DNA of 64,000 nucleotides from Halobacillus ihumii (GCF_902726645.1 NZ_CACVAO010000001.1:3482636-3546635); one strand, 5' to 3'. Shown: positions 52,336 to 61,700, counted from the stretch's first letter. Made by a program: numbers and translations. Notes: a model not told the origin generated them from the sequence alone.

Positions 52336-52914
52336 ATGAACTGGTATGAAAAGTTGAATCAATATTTTCCAGTAGAGGAAATGAAATCACAAGAACACAT
52401 GGAAGCTTTACTAAAAGAAAAAAGTGAAGTGTATTATAAAGATGAAGGTGAATACCATGTGTTAATGTATGCAGAGTTTAACTCGTTTATTTTCATTGAC
52501 TATGTGTACGTTTCAGCTGCCTCCCGTGGGCAAGGATTAGGGCATAAGCTTATTGAGAAAATGAAAGCAAAAGGAAAACCAATTATTTTGGAAGTGGAGC
52601 CGGTAGACTACGAAGATACTGACTCGGCCAAACGTCTTCATTTTTATCAACGAGAAGGTTTCAAGCATGCTCAATCAATCGGATATTCAAGAAGATCTCT
52701 AGCTACAAATGAACCGACTCCGATGGAAATCCTCTATTGGTCTCCTGAAGATGCTTCTGAAGAAAGTATTTATGACCAAATGAAGAAAATGTATGAGGAA
52801 ATTCATACGTATAAGGACAGCGAATTTTATGGAAGGTCTTATCAACCAGTGGACGAGGTATTAAAACTAGATGAAGATCGTGATTCTGATGATATTCTGA
52901 AAGATTTAAAATAA
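52336..52914 (+). CDS. yjbC: GNAT acetyltransferase YjbC
   Basis: 192 residues from ATG 52336 (AAAGGGAG upstream; in-frame ATG at 52309 lacks a site). The acetyl-CoA loop is AASRGQGLGHKLIEKM, and HFYQREGFKHA closes the GNAT fold. The C-terminal 60 residues are acidic and helical. In B. subtilis yjbC is next to and partly co-transcribed with spx, and the same order is kept. Acceptor substrate unknown. Confidence 0.88.
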   Translation: MNWYEKLNQYFPVEEMKSQEHMEALLKEKSEVYYKDEGEYHVLMYAEFNSFIFIDYVYVSAASRGQGLGHKLIEKMKAKGKPIILEVEPVDYEDTDSAKRLHFYQREGFKHAQSIGYSRRSLATNEPTPMEILYWSPEDASEESIYDQMKKMYEEIHTYKDSEFYGRSYQPVDEVLKLDEDRDSDDILKDLK

Positions 52915-52928
52915 TCAAATGGCCAGAT

Positions 52929-52959
52929 GTAATCCCCGGCTTTTTAGGCGGGGATTTTC
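52929..52959 (+). terminator. Terminator after yjbC
   Basis: AATCCCCG...CGGGGATT with extra GC/AGGC pairing in the loop, then TTTTC. It would limit read-through into spx. Confidence 0.75.
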
Positions 52960-53032
52960 AATCGTTTGGAATAGTTGAAAATATAACCGAGTACGAAGTA
53001 TATGTTTTTTGCAAATATCATGGTGGTTAGTG

Positions 53033-53048
53033 GTACTGCATATAGTAC
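53033..53048. promoter_or_regulatory. Palindrome upstream of the spx promoter
   Basis: GTACTGCATATAGTAC: GTACT and AGTAC arms around GCATAT, about 70 bases upstream of the -35. It may be an operator; no known regulator consensus (PerR, YodB) matched. Confidence 0.35.
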
Positions 53049-53115
53049 AGTTTGTAAATTTTGCAGGATTATTAGTGATTTACGGTATTTTTTACTTAGG
53101 TGTTATAGATTTCAG

Positions 53116-53145
53116 TTGACATGTGTGTTATAGTTATTATATAAG
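53116..53145 (+). promoter_or_regulatory. SigA promoter of spx
   Basis: Perfect -35 TTGACA (53116-53121) and -10 TATATA (53138-53143, spacer 16) or TATAAG (53140-53145, spacer 18), about 80 bases before the ATG. Confidence 0.75.
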
Positions 53146-53222
53146 ATTAGATTATACTAATTTTAAATTAATAAGCAGTCAAATAATGAAATACAATACA
53201 TTTTGAGGAGTGAAGTTTCAGT

Positions 53223-53618
53223 ATGGTAACACTTTATACCTCACCAAGTTGTACATCATGCCGGAAAGCAAAAGCGTGGCTTGAGGAGCACAATATTGCT
53301 TATACGGAAAGAAATATTTTTTCTGAACCGCTAACGATCGATGAGATCAAGGAAATCCTAAGAATGACTGAAGATGGCACGGAAGAAATTATTTCTACCC
53401 GTTCGAAAGTCTTCCAAAAGTTAAAAGTTGATTTCGATCAATTGCCTATGCAAGACTTGTTTGACCTTATCCAAGAAAATCCTGGGCTGCTGCGCCGACC
53501 GATTATTATTGATGATAAGCGATTGCAAGTAGGTTACAATGAGGATGAAATCAGACGTTTCTTACCGCGAAGCGTACGTACTTTCCAACTTAGAGAAGCA
53601 CAACGCTTAGTCAATTAA
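53223..53618 (+). CDS. spx: Global stress regulator Spx
   Basis: 131 residues, the length of B. subtilis Spx. It binds the RNA polymerase alpha C-terminal domain and redirects transcription under thiol stress. The redox switch Cys10-T-S-Cys13 is intact; [20 protein letters not shown] is the ArsC-fold core. Levels are set by ClpXP with adaptor SpxH, whose gene is at 58970. GAGGAGTGAAG ribosome site. Its upstream gap is 308 bases and carries a good SigA promoter. Confidence 0.97.
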   Translation: MVTLYTSPSCTSCRKAKAWLEEHNIAYTERNIFSEPLTIDEIKEILRMTEDGTEEIISTRSKVFQKLKVDFDQLPMQDLFDLIQENPGLLRRPIIIDDKRLQVGYNEDEIRRFLPRSVRTFQLREAQRLVN

Positions 53619-53621
53619 AAT

Positions 53622-53664
53622 AAAAAGCTGCATCTCTGATAAATGAGGAGATGCAGCTTTTTTT
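53622..53664 (+). terminator. Terminator after spx
   Basis: AAAAGCTGCATCTC and GAGATGCAGCTTTT arms, then a run of T. Confidence 0.95.
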
Positions 53665-53723
53665 CTCACGTGCGGTGATTGTTCAGATGAGGGATCTTGT
53701 CCATCCAGTCGCTTAAGGTTAGC

Positions 53724-54386
53724 TTAAGCTGTTTGGGTTTTTTTGTTCATAAAATAACCGAAAGCAATGGTGAGCAGCACTACAAAAGCAGGAAAAATGT
53801 AGTGAATGATGGAATTCGGTTCAAGGTATGTTATGATTCTTCGGTCTTCCAGGATCATTTCGCCAGCTGTAAAGGCGAGAATCCCCGCTCCTATATAAAT
53901 AAGAATCGGAAACTTATCCATTAACAATAAGATAAAACGGCTTCCGAAAATAATAATTGGAACAGAAATCAGCAGGCCGAGAATCACAAGCAAGACTTCA
54001 CCGTGTGAAGCCCCAGCAATCGCTAGAACATTGTCAAACCCCATGACGATATCTGCAAACACAATGGTCTTTACAGCAGTAAAGAGGTTATCACTACTTT
54101 TAATATGTTGCGTATCATCTGTATCAGTTAGCAATTTAATCGCAATATATAAAAGAAGGATTCCACCAATTAAGCGTAGAAATGGTATGTGCAGCAAATA
54201 TAAGGCCACTGTGGTCAACAGGACTCGGGCAGCGATGGCTAAGCCTGTCCCTAAAAAGATCGCCTTACTTCTTTGATGTTTAGGAAGATTCCTACTTGCT
54301 AAAGCTATGACTACTGCATTATCTCCACCTAAAATAAGATCAATTGACACAATGATAAAAATAGGTTCAAGCAAGTCCCAATTCAT
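53724..54386 (-). CDS. yjbE: TerC family membrane protein YjbE
   Basis: 220 residues with seven hydrophobic segments. TerC marks are LILGGDNAVVIALASRNLP near the N-terminus and DIVMGFDNVLAIAGASHGE in the middle, whose Asp residues are thought to bind Mn2+. Bacillus TerC proteins (YjbE, MeeF, MeeY) are implicated in metalating secreted enzymes. No yybP-ykoY Mn riboswitch was found upstream. Start has GGAGGATTC upstream. Transcribed opposite to spx and mecA. Confidence 0.92.
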   Translation of the reverse strand: MNWDLLEPIFIIVSIDLILGGDNAVVIALASRNLPKHQRSKAIFLGTGLAIAARVLLTTVALYLLHIPFLRLIGGILLLYIAIKLLTDTDDTQHIKSSDNLFTAVKTIVFADIVMGFDNVLAIAGASHGEVLLVILGLLISVPIIIFGSRFILLLMDKFPILIYIGAGILAFTAGEMILEDRRIITYLEPNSIIHYIFPAFVVLLTIAFGYFMNKKTQTA

Positions 54387-54666
54387 TCGAGAATCCTCCT
54401 ACAATTTAATGACAAACGATTTAAAATAAGCTACAATGGGAAGTCAACCTTTCCTAAAAAAGGCTCGGCAATGGTCAAACGTTGAAATCAAGCAATTTGT
54501 TTTCCATTTACTGATTCCTGTCATACAATAAAAGTAACATCAATCTTTATAAGTGTTACCCATCACGATGGTTGAAGTTTTTGCCTAACGGGTAAGGTAA
54601 AAGTAAGCGTATTAGGGTGAACGATCCCTTCCGCCATACTAAAAGATAGAAGGGAGAGAGACACAC

Positions 54667-55371
54667 ATGGAAATCGAACGCATAAACGAAAACACTGTTA
54701 AATTTTACGTTTCTTATCATGATGTTGAACAGCTCGGATTTGACCGTGAAGAAATTTGGTACAATCGTGAGCGAAGTGAGCAGCTTTTCTGGGAAATGAT
54801 GGATGAAGTAAACGATCAGGAAAACTTTCAAGCTGATGGACCGCTGTGGATTCAAGTTCAGGCTATGGACAAAGGTTTAGAAGTGATCGTCACAAAAGCG
54901 CAGGTTTCCCAAGATGGTCAAAAGCTCGAACTCCCTAGTGATGACGGCAAATCGATTGATGTACCGATGGATGAGAAACTAGAATCTTTACTTGATGATA
55001 AATACAGTGATACAGATCAAAGCGAAACAGAACCAGATAATGAAGAACATGATTCAAAAGAGGGTGTCTTTGAACCATTGAACTTTACGTTACGTTTTAA
55101 TGAATTTGAAGATGTCATTCAGCTGAGCCATTATATGACGAATGAGCATAATATGGATAATTCTCTCATTCATTTTGAAGACACCTACTATTTATATATT
55201 CAATTCAATGATGAAAATATGAGTGATGATCAACAAGAAAATATTTTAAGTCAGCTAATGGAATATGGACATGAGTCTTCTGTAACCATTTATCGTCTTC
55301 AAGAATACGGTAAAGTCATTTTCGCTGAGAATGCTTTAACGCAAATTAAAGATTATTTTCCATCCCATTAA
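54667..55371 (+). CDS. mecA: Adaptor protein MecA
   Basis: 234 residues. N-terminal substrate domain (MEIERINENTVKFYVSYHD... then DREEIWYNRERSEQLFWEMM), an acidic disordered linker (about 115-137: SDTDQSETEPDNEEHDSK), and a C-terminal ClpC-binding domain from LNFTLRFNEFEDVIQL onward. MecA delivers ComK and Spx to ClpCP. GAAGGGAGAGAG ribosome site. Followed by a terminator and coiA, so competence and proteolysis genes are kept together. Confidence 0.97.
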   Translation: MEIERINENTVKFYVSYHDVEQLGFDREEIWYNRERSEQLFWEMMDEVNDQENFQADGPLWIQVQAMDKGLEVIVTKAQVSQDGQKLELPSDDGKSIDVPMDEKLESLLDDKYSDTDQSETEPDNEEHDSKEGVFEPLNFTLRFNEFEDVIQLSHYMTNEHNMDNSLIHFEDTYYLYIQFNDENMSDDQQENILSQLMEYGHESSVTIYRLQEYGKVIFAENALTQIKDYFPSH

Positions 55372-55374
55372 TAA

Positions 55375-55408
55375 ATGTGCACACTGCATGAAGTGTGCTT
55401 TTTTTTGT
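55375..55408 (+). terminator. Terminator after mecA
   Basis: GCACACT and AGTGTGC arms around GCATGA, then eight T residues. Confidence 0.93.
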
Positions 55409-55464
55409 CTAAAAAAAGGGATTTTCAGCTTTATGGCGAATAGGTTTAGGTGGAGGTGACATTA

Positions 55465-56628
55465 TTGCTGTATGCATACGATCATCATGGAAAGCTTTGC
55501 TCGTTATATCAACTGTCCAGAAAACAAATTGAACAGATAAGGCGACAAGTGACGTACTATTGCCCCACCTGTAAAGAACCCCTTCAAATTCGTTCCGGCC
55601 TCCATCACATCCCGCACTTTGCCCATTTTTCAACCAGCCAGTGTAAACGAAAATCCCAAGGTGAAAGTGACGAACACGAGTCTGGAAAATGGCTGCTTTT
55701 CAAATGGCTGAAAGATCAAGGGTACAAAGTTGAAATGGAATATTTTATCAAGGAAATAAACCAGCGCCCTGATTTGTTTTTCATAAGTCGTGACAAGCGC
55801 CGAATTGCAATTGAACTGCAGTGTTCTACTATTTCCCCCGATATCATAGAGAAGCGAACGAATAGTTATTACGAAGCCGGTATCTTTCCTTTATGGATTG
55901 TTGGGAGCCGTCACTTCCGGCAAAAAGGAAAGCATCAACTGCTGCACACGACCTTCCATCGCTCACTCCTTTATTACTTTCATCATTCTTACTGTATGTA
56001 TTACTTAAACGTAAATGCCCAGTCTGTCATAATTGTTGATCATATCCTCGGATTTCAGCATTCTAATTGCTTCGCCAGGTCCCGAGCTTATCTCCTCGAC
56101 TCCATTACTTTTCCTCAGCTGTTTGCCCCGGCCAGCCCTTCGGTGACATCTTATTTATATTTCTGGGAAAAATACTTGTTCAAACTCCGCACGATCTATC
56201 AGAAATCGGTGGGCACAGAGGAGCGTCAATGGCGCCAGTTTCTTTACTTAAAAGGAAAGCATTTCTCGTTAATTCCATCCGTCTGTTGTTTACCTGTGCC
56301 GAGTCAGTCCATTTATTCTGTGAAAGTCTATATGTGGCAGACAAAATTTGTCCTGAATCATTTTATCGATCGACCTGTAGGAAGTTTAATAAAGCTCGGA
56401 CATCGTGATAAATGCTTGACGATCAATCGTTATCAAGCAGACCCTGTGCAAGAATACTTACAATTACTTGAACAGATGGGATATGTGAGAAAGTCTCCTA
56501 AAGGAAATTGGATAAAACGAAAAGAAATCACTTTTCCGACTCATATTACCCAGGCTTTGGAAGAAGATAAACTAGTGATGAACGTTTTAAAAAATATGGT
56601 GCCCAGACATAATAATGTATCGTTATAG
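55465..56628 (+). CDS. coiA: Competence protein CoiA
   Basis: 387 residues from TTG 55465, six bases after GGAGGTGA; a GTG at 55450 would include that site. An N-terminal zinc-ribbon-like part (YYCPTCKEPLQIRSG, then HIPHFAHF) precedes a nuclease-like core (QRPDLFF...IAIELQCS, a PD-(D/E)xK layout). CoiA is needed for recombination of DNA taken up by transformation. Its presence with mecA, med and spx suggests a functional competence network, although the com uptake genes are outside the window. Confidence 0.9.
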   Translation: MLYAYDHHGKLCSLYQLSRKQIEQIRRQVTYYCPTCKEPLQIRSGLHHIPHFAHFSTSQCKRKSQGESDEHESGKWLLFKWLKDQGYKVEMEYFIKEINQRPDLFFISRDKRRIAIELQCSTISPDIIEKRTNSYYEAGIFPLWIVGSRHFRQKGKHQLLHTTFHRSLLYYFHHSYCMYYLNVNAQSVIIVDHILGFQHSNCFARSRAYLLDSITFPQLFAPASPSVTSYLYFWEKYLFKLRTIYQKSVGTEERQWRQFLYLKGKHFSLIPSVCCLPVPSQSIYSVKVYMWQTKFVLNHFIDRPVGSLIKLGHRDKCLTINRYQADPVQEYLQLLEQMGYVRKSPKGNWIKRKEITFPTHITQALEEDKLVMNVLKNMVPRHNNVSL

Positions 56629-56694
56629 GAAGGATTTTTTACTAAGAGAATCGAATTTTTTAGATGGCGACACAATTTGGAGGAGGATGTATAC

Positions 56695-58503
56695 ATGGCA
56701 TCGACAACAAAACAGTTACCAAAAAGGGAAGAAATCCCTGAGGAATTAACATGGAATCTTGAGACAATTTTTGCGAGTGATGAAGAATGGTATAAGGAAT
56801 TCGAGGAAATTAAAAAGCTAATCCCAGAGGTACAGGCTTTTAAAGATACACTGGGAAATTCAGCGGAACAGCTGTACCAGTTGTTAACGCTGCAGGATAA
56901 AGTATCAAATAGAATAGGGAAACTATTTACCTATGCCCATATGCGCAGTGATCAGGATACGGCCAATTCACATTATCAAGAGATGAATGCGAAAGCGGAA
57001 AGCCTTTTGACACAAGTTTCTTCTTCTATGAGTTTTATCGTTCCAGAGATTTTATCTCTCTCAGAAGAGAAGGTTAAGAGCTATATAAACGAGCACAAGA
57101 AATTACAACAGTATGAACATACGCTGCATGAGATCCTGAGAAAAAAAGAGCACGTACTAAGCGAAGAAGAGGAGAAGCTGTTGTCGGGGTTCTCGGAAAT
57201 CGCTTCAAGTCCTTCACAGACATATGGAGCTCTTAGTAATGCCGATTTAACCTTTCCAACGATTAAGGATGAAGAGGGAAACGAAGTAGACTTAACTCAA
57301 GGCCGTTTTGTAGGGTTTCTGAAATCCGAAGATCGGGAAGTAAGGCAGAATGCGTTTCAGGCCATGTATGACACGTATGGATCTTTTAAAAATACATTTG
57401 CTTCAACGTTAAGCGGCCAAGTGAAAAAAGATAATTTCTTTGCGGAAGCTAAAAAGTATGAGAGTGCACGGGAAGCGGCACTGGATGGAAACAAAATTCC
57501 AGAATCCGTATATGATAATTTAATTGAGGCAGTGGAGGAGCGGCTGCCGCTTATGCATCGTTATGTGGCCCTGCGTAAGAAAGTGCTTGAACTAGATGAA
57601 CTGCATATGTACGACTTGTACACACCGCTTGTGAAGGATGCTGAAATGGAGGTCTCCTATGAAGAAGCACAACGGGTCGTTCTTAACGCACTAGAGCCAT
57701 TAGGCAAAGATTATGTGGACGTGGTAAGGGAAGGGCTGACGAGCCGCTGGATAGATGTCGAGGAGAATAAAGGGAAGCGGAGTGGAGCCTATTCCTCTGG
57801 ACATTATGGCACAAATCCGTTTATTTTAATGAACTGGCAGGATGACGTCAATAACCTTTTCACATTGGCCCATGAACTGGGGCATTCGCTGCATAGTTAT
57901 TATACTCATAATAACCAGCCATACCGGTACGGAAACTACTCCATTTTCGTAGCGGAAGTAGCTTCTACTTGTAATGAGGCATTATTAAACGATCACCTCA
58001 TGAAGAAAACGGATGATAAGAAGGAGAAACTGTACTTATTGAACAACTTCCTGGAAGGTTTCCGAGGTACGGTTTTCCGGCAGACGATGTTTGCTGAATT
58101 TGAGCATGAAATTCATATTCAAGCACAAAAAGGTGAGGCATTAACAGCCGATAAACTGACACAGTTGTATTATGACTTGAATAAAAAATACTTTGGAACT
58201 GAGCTCGTTATTGATGAAGAGATCGGGTTAGAGTGGGCAAGAATTCCTCACTTCTACATGGGCTATTATGTATATCAGTACTCAACTGGATATGCAGCAG
58301 CCACAACCCTTGCTGAACAAATTCTAACTGAAGGGGAACCGGCTGTTGAAAGATACATGAGCTTCCTGAAGGCTGGGAGCAGTGATTACCCTATTGAAGT
58401 GTTGAAGAAAGCCGGGGTAGATATGACCTCGAAAGATCCTATTTTAAAAGCATTGGATGTATTTGAACAGAAACTTGATGAGATGGAAGAATTACTGCAA
58501 TAA
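56695..58503 (+). CDS. pepF: Oligoendopeptidase F
   Basis: 602-residue M3B zinc metallopeptidase. The zinc motif HELGHS is at 393-398 and the third ligand Glu in FVAEVASTCNEAL about 25 residues on. It cleaves peptides of about 7-17 residues inside the cell; in B. subtilis over-expression interferes with Phr signalling, which links it to the opp genes upstream. ATG 56695 lies after GGAGGAGG; a longer TTG start would cover that site. Same position after coiA as in B. subtilis yjbG/pepF. Confidence 0.96.
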   Translation: MASTTKQLPKREEIPEELTWNLETIFASDEEWYKEFEEIKKLIPEVQAFKDTLGNSAEQLYQLLTLQDKVSNRIGKLFTYAHMRSDQDTANSHYQEMNAKAESLLTQVSSSMSFIVPEILSLSEEKVKSYINEHKKLQQYEHTLHEILRKKEHVLSEEEEKLLSGFSEIASSPSQTYGALSNADLTFPTIKDEEGNEVDLTQGRFVGFLKSEDREVRQNAFQAMYDTYGSFKNTFASTLSGQVKKDNFFAEAKKYESAREAALDGNKIPESVYDNLIEAVEERLPLMHRYVALRKKVLELDELHMYDLYTPLVKDAEMEVSYEEAQRVVLNALEPLGKDYVDVVREGLTSRWIDVEENKGKRSGAYSSGHYGTNPFILMNWQDDVNNLFTLAHELGHSLHSYYTHNNQPYRYGNYSIFVAEVASTCNEALLNDHLMKKTDDKKEKLYLLNNFLEGFRGTVFRQTMFAEFEHEIHIQAQKGEALTADKLTQLYYDLNKKYFGTELVIDEEIGLEWARIPHFYMGYYVYQYSTGYAAATTLAEQILTEGEPAVERYMSFLKAGSSDYPIEVLKKAGVDMTSKDPILKALDVFEQKLDEMEELLQ

Positions 58504-58509
58504 GAATGA

Positions 58510-58550
58510 ATAAACAAGCTGCCTCTTTGACTAAAGAAGCAGCTTGTTTC
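58510..58550. terminator. Terminator after pepF
   Basis: AAACAAGCTGC and GCAGCTTGTTT arms; inner CTCTTT/AAAGAA pairing extends the stem. T-rich on both sides. Confidence 0.85.
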
Positions 58551-58728
58551 AATTTATAAATCCGCGAAATTTCTTTCGGTGAAAGACTAAACTGACAAAC
58601 ATATAAATAGAAACGAATAGGAGAGGGGCGGAAATATATAACGGAAACAGGAGCATTAATCCGAAAATGTGAAAGAGAATTAACAACAAAAATAAAGGGA
58701 TGTAACCCAAAATGACCCATCGTTTCAT
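58549..58728 (-). CDS. Small hypothetical membrane protein
   Basis: 59 residues with two hydrophobic helices (WVILGYIPLFLLLILFHIFG and LFPLYISAPLLFVSIYMFVS) and a basic end (HRKKFRGF). The ATG (complement 58726-58728) follows AGGAGGTTT. A longer frame to 58764 has no ribosome site. I know no family for it. Confidence 0.65.
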   Translation of the reverse strand: MKRWVILGYIPLFLLLILFHIFGLMLLFPLYISAPLLFVSIYMFVSLVFHRKKFRGFIN

Positions 58729-58912
58729 GACAGAAACCTCCTTTTTATTTACCTTATGAGCCAATCTCTAAATTATTCCCAGAAGTATGCTTCAATTGAC
58801 AACATTGTGAACAATTGGCTGATCGCATTGTTCATTGCCCACAGGGTTGATATACTTAAATAGTGAAGAAATTCACATTAATGCTGTACTGTGTAACCAA
58901 CCCCCTAAAAAT

Positions 58913-58946
58913 AGAAGCATTAGCAGCTAACTGCTAATGCTTCCTA
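58913..58946. terminator. Terminator downstream of spxH
   Basis: AGAAGCATTAGCAG and CTGCTAATGCTTC arms around a CTAA loop; serves the minus-strand spxH transcript. Confidence 0.8.
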
Positions 58947-58969
58947 CATAGTGTTCCTCTATTTTAATT

Positions 58970-59857
58970 CTACGAATTGATATATTCCCAGAAAGTACCG
59001 TATTTCACCGGAACTTCCCGGACTTTTTGTCGTAACACCAGCTTCTTCAATTCTTTTTTTGTTTGCTGTTCTGTCCAATCGTAGACGACGGATATTTCTT
59101 TATTTGCGACAAAACGATAATGATGTAAAAACTCTTCCAATTCAGGTTTTACTGCAGGCTTTGGATCTTTTTGAAGCATTTCTTTTAATACTTTCACGTA
59201 AACATCATATGAATAAAGGCCGGTAATCTTTAGTCCTGCATCTTCTTCAGATTCGTTAAAAACAACCATCGTTGGTGTGGAATCCACATCCATCTCTTTT
59301 GTCAATTTAAAGTCGCATCTCAGAGCTCTGTGTGCAGCATCTGCATGTAAATCTTTTTTAAATTCATTCACATCTAAACGACTTTTTCCAGCACATTCAA
59401 TGAGAACATCTTCGTTCGAGATATCTTTCCTATCCAAAAACACATATTCCTGCACTTTTCTAAGAAAACGCATACCAGCTTTCTTGCCCTGTAACTCCGC
59501 AGCTTTTACTGCTAAGGCTGTTACGAGAGGGGAGGAAATCGGGTTTTCAATCCACACGTCTCCATCACAGCACATTCCTGTTCGTGTTCCTGTTTTATCC
59601 CATACTTTCTTGAGTATTTCTCGCTTTTCGGATTTAAACTGCTGCAGGGAAGCTAAATTTCCGCTAATGATGGGACGAATCGTAAAGAAACGTCCGTATT
59701 CGATCGTGAGCTTTTTTAAAAACGGTTCAATCGACCAGCATTCAGGACAGAGAGGATCAATAAATACATAAATCTCAATAGGCCGCTTTAGCAAATCAAA
59801 ATAACCACTAGCGGTATTCTGGTTCCCTGAAAGACTGCTCGTACTTTTCCAACTCAC
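58970..59857 (-). CDS. spxH: ClpXP adaptor SpxH (YjbH)
   Basis: 295 residues of a DsbA-like thioredoxin fold with Cys37-P-E-Cys40 after FIDPL. The long helical insertion and C-terminal tail (VREVPVKYGTFWEY) are typical of YjbH, which binds Spx and hands it to ClpXP; disulfide or other stress makes YjbH aggregate and Spx accumulate. The gene overlaps the upstream truncated haemoglobin gene by four bases, the B. subtilis yjbI-yjbH arrangement. With spx at 53223 the regulator and its degradation adaptor lie 5 kb apart. Confidence 0.94.
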   Translation of the reverse strand: MSWKSTSSLSGNQNTASGYFDLLKRPIEIYVFIDPLCPECWSIEPFLKKLTIEYGRFFTIRPIISGNLASLQQFKSEKREILKKVWDKTGTRTGMCCDGDVWIENPISSPLVTALAVKAAELQGKKAGMRFLRKVQEYVFLDRKDISNEDVLIECAGKSRLDVNEFKKDLHADAAHRALRCDFKLTKEMDVDSTPTMVVFNESEEDAGLKITGLYSYDVYVKVLKEMLQKDPKPAVKPELEEFLHHYRFVANKEISVVYDWTEQQTKKELKKLVLRQKVREVPVKYGTFWEYINS

Positions 59858-60255
59858 ATCGATTCTCCTTTCTCATCTTCTGGTGTATTCATCATATGGT
59901 TAGCTGTCATGGTTAAGCGTTCAAACATGAATTGACGGTATGGATCTTGAATGTCAGCTTCTTCGAGGGCTTTTGCCATGCAGGACAACCATGCATCTTT
60001 TCTTGTAGGAGTGATCGCAAATGGGAGATGTCGTGCTCTTAGCATCGGGTGACCGTGCTCCTGAATATAAAGAGGGGGGCCACCGAAAAATTGGGTTAAA
60101 AATTGTTTCTGTTTGCGAGCGGTTTCCGTTAAATCATCCGGAAAAATAGGGATGAGGTCAGGATGCTGGCTGACGTGTCGATAAAAACAATTTACTAGCA
60201 CATTTATTTTGTCTTCGCCTATAACTTCATAAATGCTGCCGGGTTTTTCGTTCAT
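59854..60255 (-). CDS. yjbI: Truncated haemoglobin, group II (YjbI)
   Basis: 133-residue globin. Group II marks: YEVIGEDKINVLVNCFYRHV at the N-terminus, FFGGPPLYIQEHGHPMLRARH with proximal His76, and AWLSCMAKALEEADI with the conserved Trp. B. subtilis YjbI interacts functionally with YjbH and protects surface proteins from oxidation. Translational coupling to spxH by the ATGA overlap. GGAAGGGATT ribosome site. Confidence 0.95.
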   Translation of the reverse strand: MNEKPGSIYEVIGEDKINVLVNCFYRHVSQHPDLIPIFPDDLTETARKQKQFLTQFFGGPPLYIQEHGHPMLRARHLPFAITPTRKDAWLSCMAKALEEADIQDPYRQFMFERLTMTANHMMNTPEDEKGESM

Positions 60256-60310
60256 ATAATCCCTTCCTTGTCTGTTTATTCATTTTAGCAACGGTGAAGG
60301 TGGACGGCAA

Positions 60311-60892
60311 CTATTCTGATTTTAGTTTGGCCTGAAAGAACCTTTTTATTTTATTATCTGTCGCTCGTTTAGGAATGTGATAAGAGCTTAAAATATTTGC
60401 AAAAACCTGCTCCCCCTGCTGTTTAGAGCTTGCTTCTAATTCCAGTTCATAATCAGATTGCCCACAGTAAAAACTGTGATCCAAAACGACTAGTGTATCG
60501 TTGTATGCACGCTCTTGTCTTTTGGTAGTAAGAGCACCGATGTAACGTAGATCGGCAGCTGAAACTCCGAGTTGCTCTAACTGTCTGTTGATTTCGAGCG
60601 GTGCAGACAATTGATTCTCCAGCCAGAGCCCGGCTTCTGCTTCTGATAGGGTATGGTGCGTTTCCAAAAGGCCATCAGGGTGAGGTTCCTTCAAAGTCAG
60701 TGTCCATGTGTCGTTTTTTTGTCTTATTCTTAAAGCCGCTCCCTTATCGCGCAGCTGGTAGTCATCTGTTTCAAAATAATAATTCGTTTGTTCCACCTGT
60801 TCAATCGTGGCAAAATCAAGTTGTTTGTAAAGAGTATGATACTCTTCCTCTGTTAACAGGTTTTTAAATTCAATTTCAATTTCTTGTGCCAT
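60311..60892 (-). CDS. yjbK: CYTH domain protein YjbK (triphosphate-binding)
   Basis: 193 residues from the ATG at complement 60890-60892 (GGAGAGGTGA upstream). ExExK signature EIEIEFKN at residues 4-11, then ALRIRQKNDTWTLTLKEP and ELELEAS, all lining the triphosphate tunnel. CYTH enzymes hydrolyse tripolyphosphate or make cAMP; the neighbouring (p)ppGpp synthetase and NAD kinase suggest a nucleotide/polyphosphate role. Divergent from sasB. Confidence 0.92.
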   Translation of the reverse strand: MAQEIEIEFKNLLTEEEYHTLYKQLDFATIEQVEQTNYYFETDDYQLRDKGAALRIRQKNDTWTLTLKEPHPDGLLETHHTLSEAEAGLWLENQLSAPLEINRQLEQLGVSAADLRYIGALTTKRQERAYNDTLVVLDHSFYCGQSDYELELEASSKQQGEQVFANILSSYHIPKRATDNKIKRFFQAKLKSE

Positions 60893-61061
60893 AATATGCG
60901 TCACCTCTCCTTTAATTATGATTTATAATAGGTTAGAATTGCAAAAGTTAGCCATTATCCATGAGTTAAATTCTGGTGATGGAATAAGATTATGATACAA
61001 TGTTTGTGAGTCTAAACACACATATGGAATACACAGTTTGGTACATAAAGGTGGTGCTCGA

Positions 61062-61700
61062 ATGAATTGGGATACCTTTTTAGCACCTTATGCGCAGGTA
61101 GTTGACGAACTTAAGGTTAAATTAAAGGGAATGCGGCAACAATTTGAATATGAGCGTGAACAATCTCCCATTGAATTTGTCACAGGGAGAGTAAAGCCGA
61201 AGACAAGCATTATGGAGAAAGCACGCAGAAAAGCCATTAACCCCGAAGACATGAGGGAAGAGCTGCAGGATATTGCCGGAGTGAGAGTGGTTTGCCAATT
61301 TGTAGATGATATTTATTCTGTCGTCACAATGTTGAAGAATCGCAACGATTTCACCATTGTAGAAGAAAAGGATTATATAACTGAAAAGAAGGAAAGTGGA
61401 TACCGGTCTTATCATATGATCATCCAATATCCGGTTGAAACGATTCATGGAAAGAAAATGGTGTTGGCTGAAATTCAAATTCGGACATTAGCAATGAATT
61501 TCTGGGCCACCAATGAACACTCGCTTAATTATAAATATGCAGGTAAGATTCCCACTGATATCCAGGCACGTTTAAAGCGTGCAGGAGAGGCAGCCTTTTT
61601 ACTCGATGAAGAAATGTCAAAGATCAAACACGAAATTCAGGAAGCACAAAAAATATTTAATCGCAAAGAAGATCAAAAAAGGAAATCGAAGAAACCGTAG
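61062..61700 (+). CDS. sasB: Small alarmone synthetase SasB (YjbM, RelQ)
   Basis: 212 residues from ATG 61062, after AAAGGTGGTG. It makes (p)ppGpp from ATP and GTP/GDP. Synthetase marks: TGRVKPKTSIMEKARRK (G-loop Lys), IAGVRVVCQFVDDIY, KESGYRSYHMIIQYP and LAEIQIRTLAMNFWATNEH. The basic helical tail (NRKEDQKRKSKK) matches RelQ proteins, which form tetramers. Followed 15 bases later by NAD kinase, as in B. subtilis yjbM-nadF. Confidence 0.95.
   Translation: MNWDTFLAPYAQVVDELKVKLKGMRQQFEYEREQSPIEFVTGRVKPKTSIMEKARRKAINPEDMREELQDIAGVRVVCQFVDDIYSVVTMLKNRNDFTIVEEKDYITEKKESGYRSYHMIIQYPVETIHGKKMVLAEIQIRTLAMNFWATNEHSLNYKYAGKIPTDIQARLKRAGEAAFLLDEEMSKIKHEIQEAQKIFNRKEDQKRKSKKP

Noticed and set aside
54387..54666. 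yybP-ykoY manganese riboswitch upstream of the TerC gene
   Set aside because: The region was read for the conserved riboswitch words and none was found.
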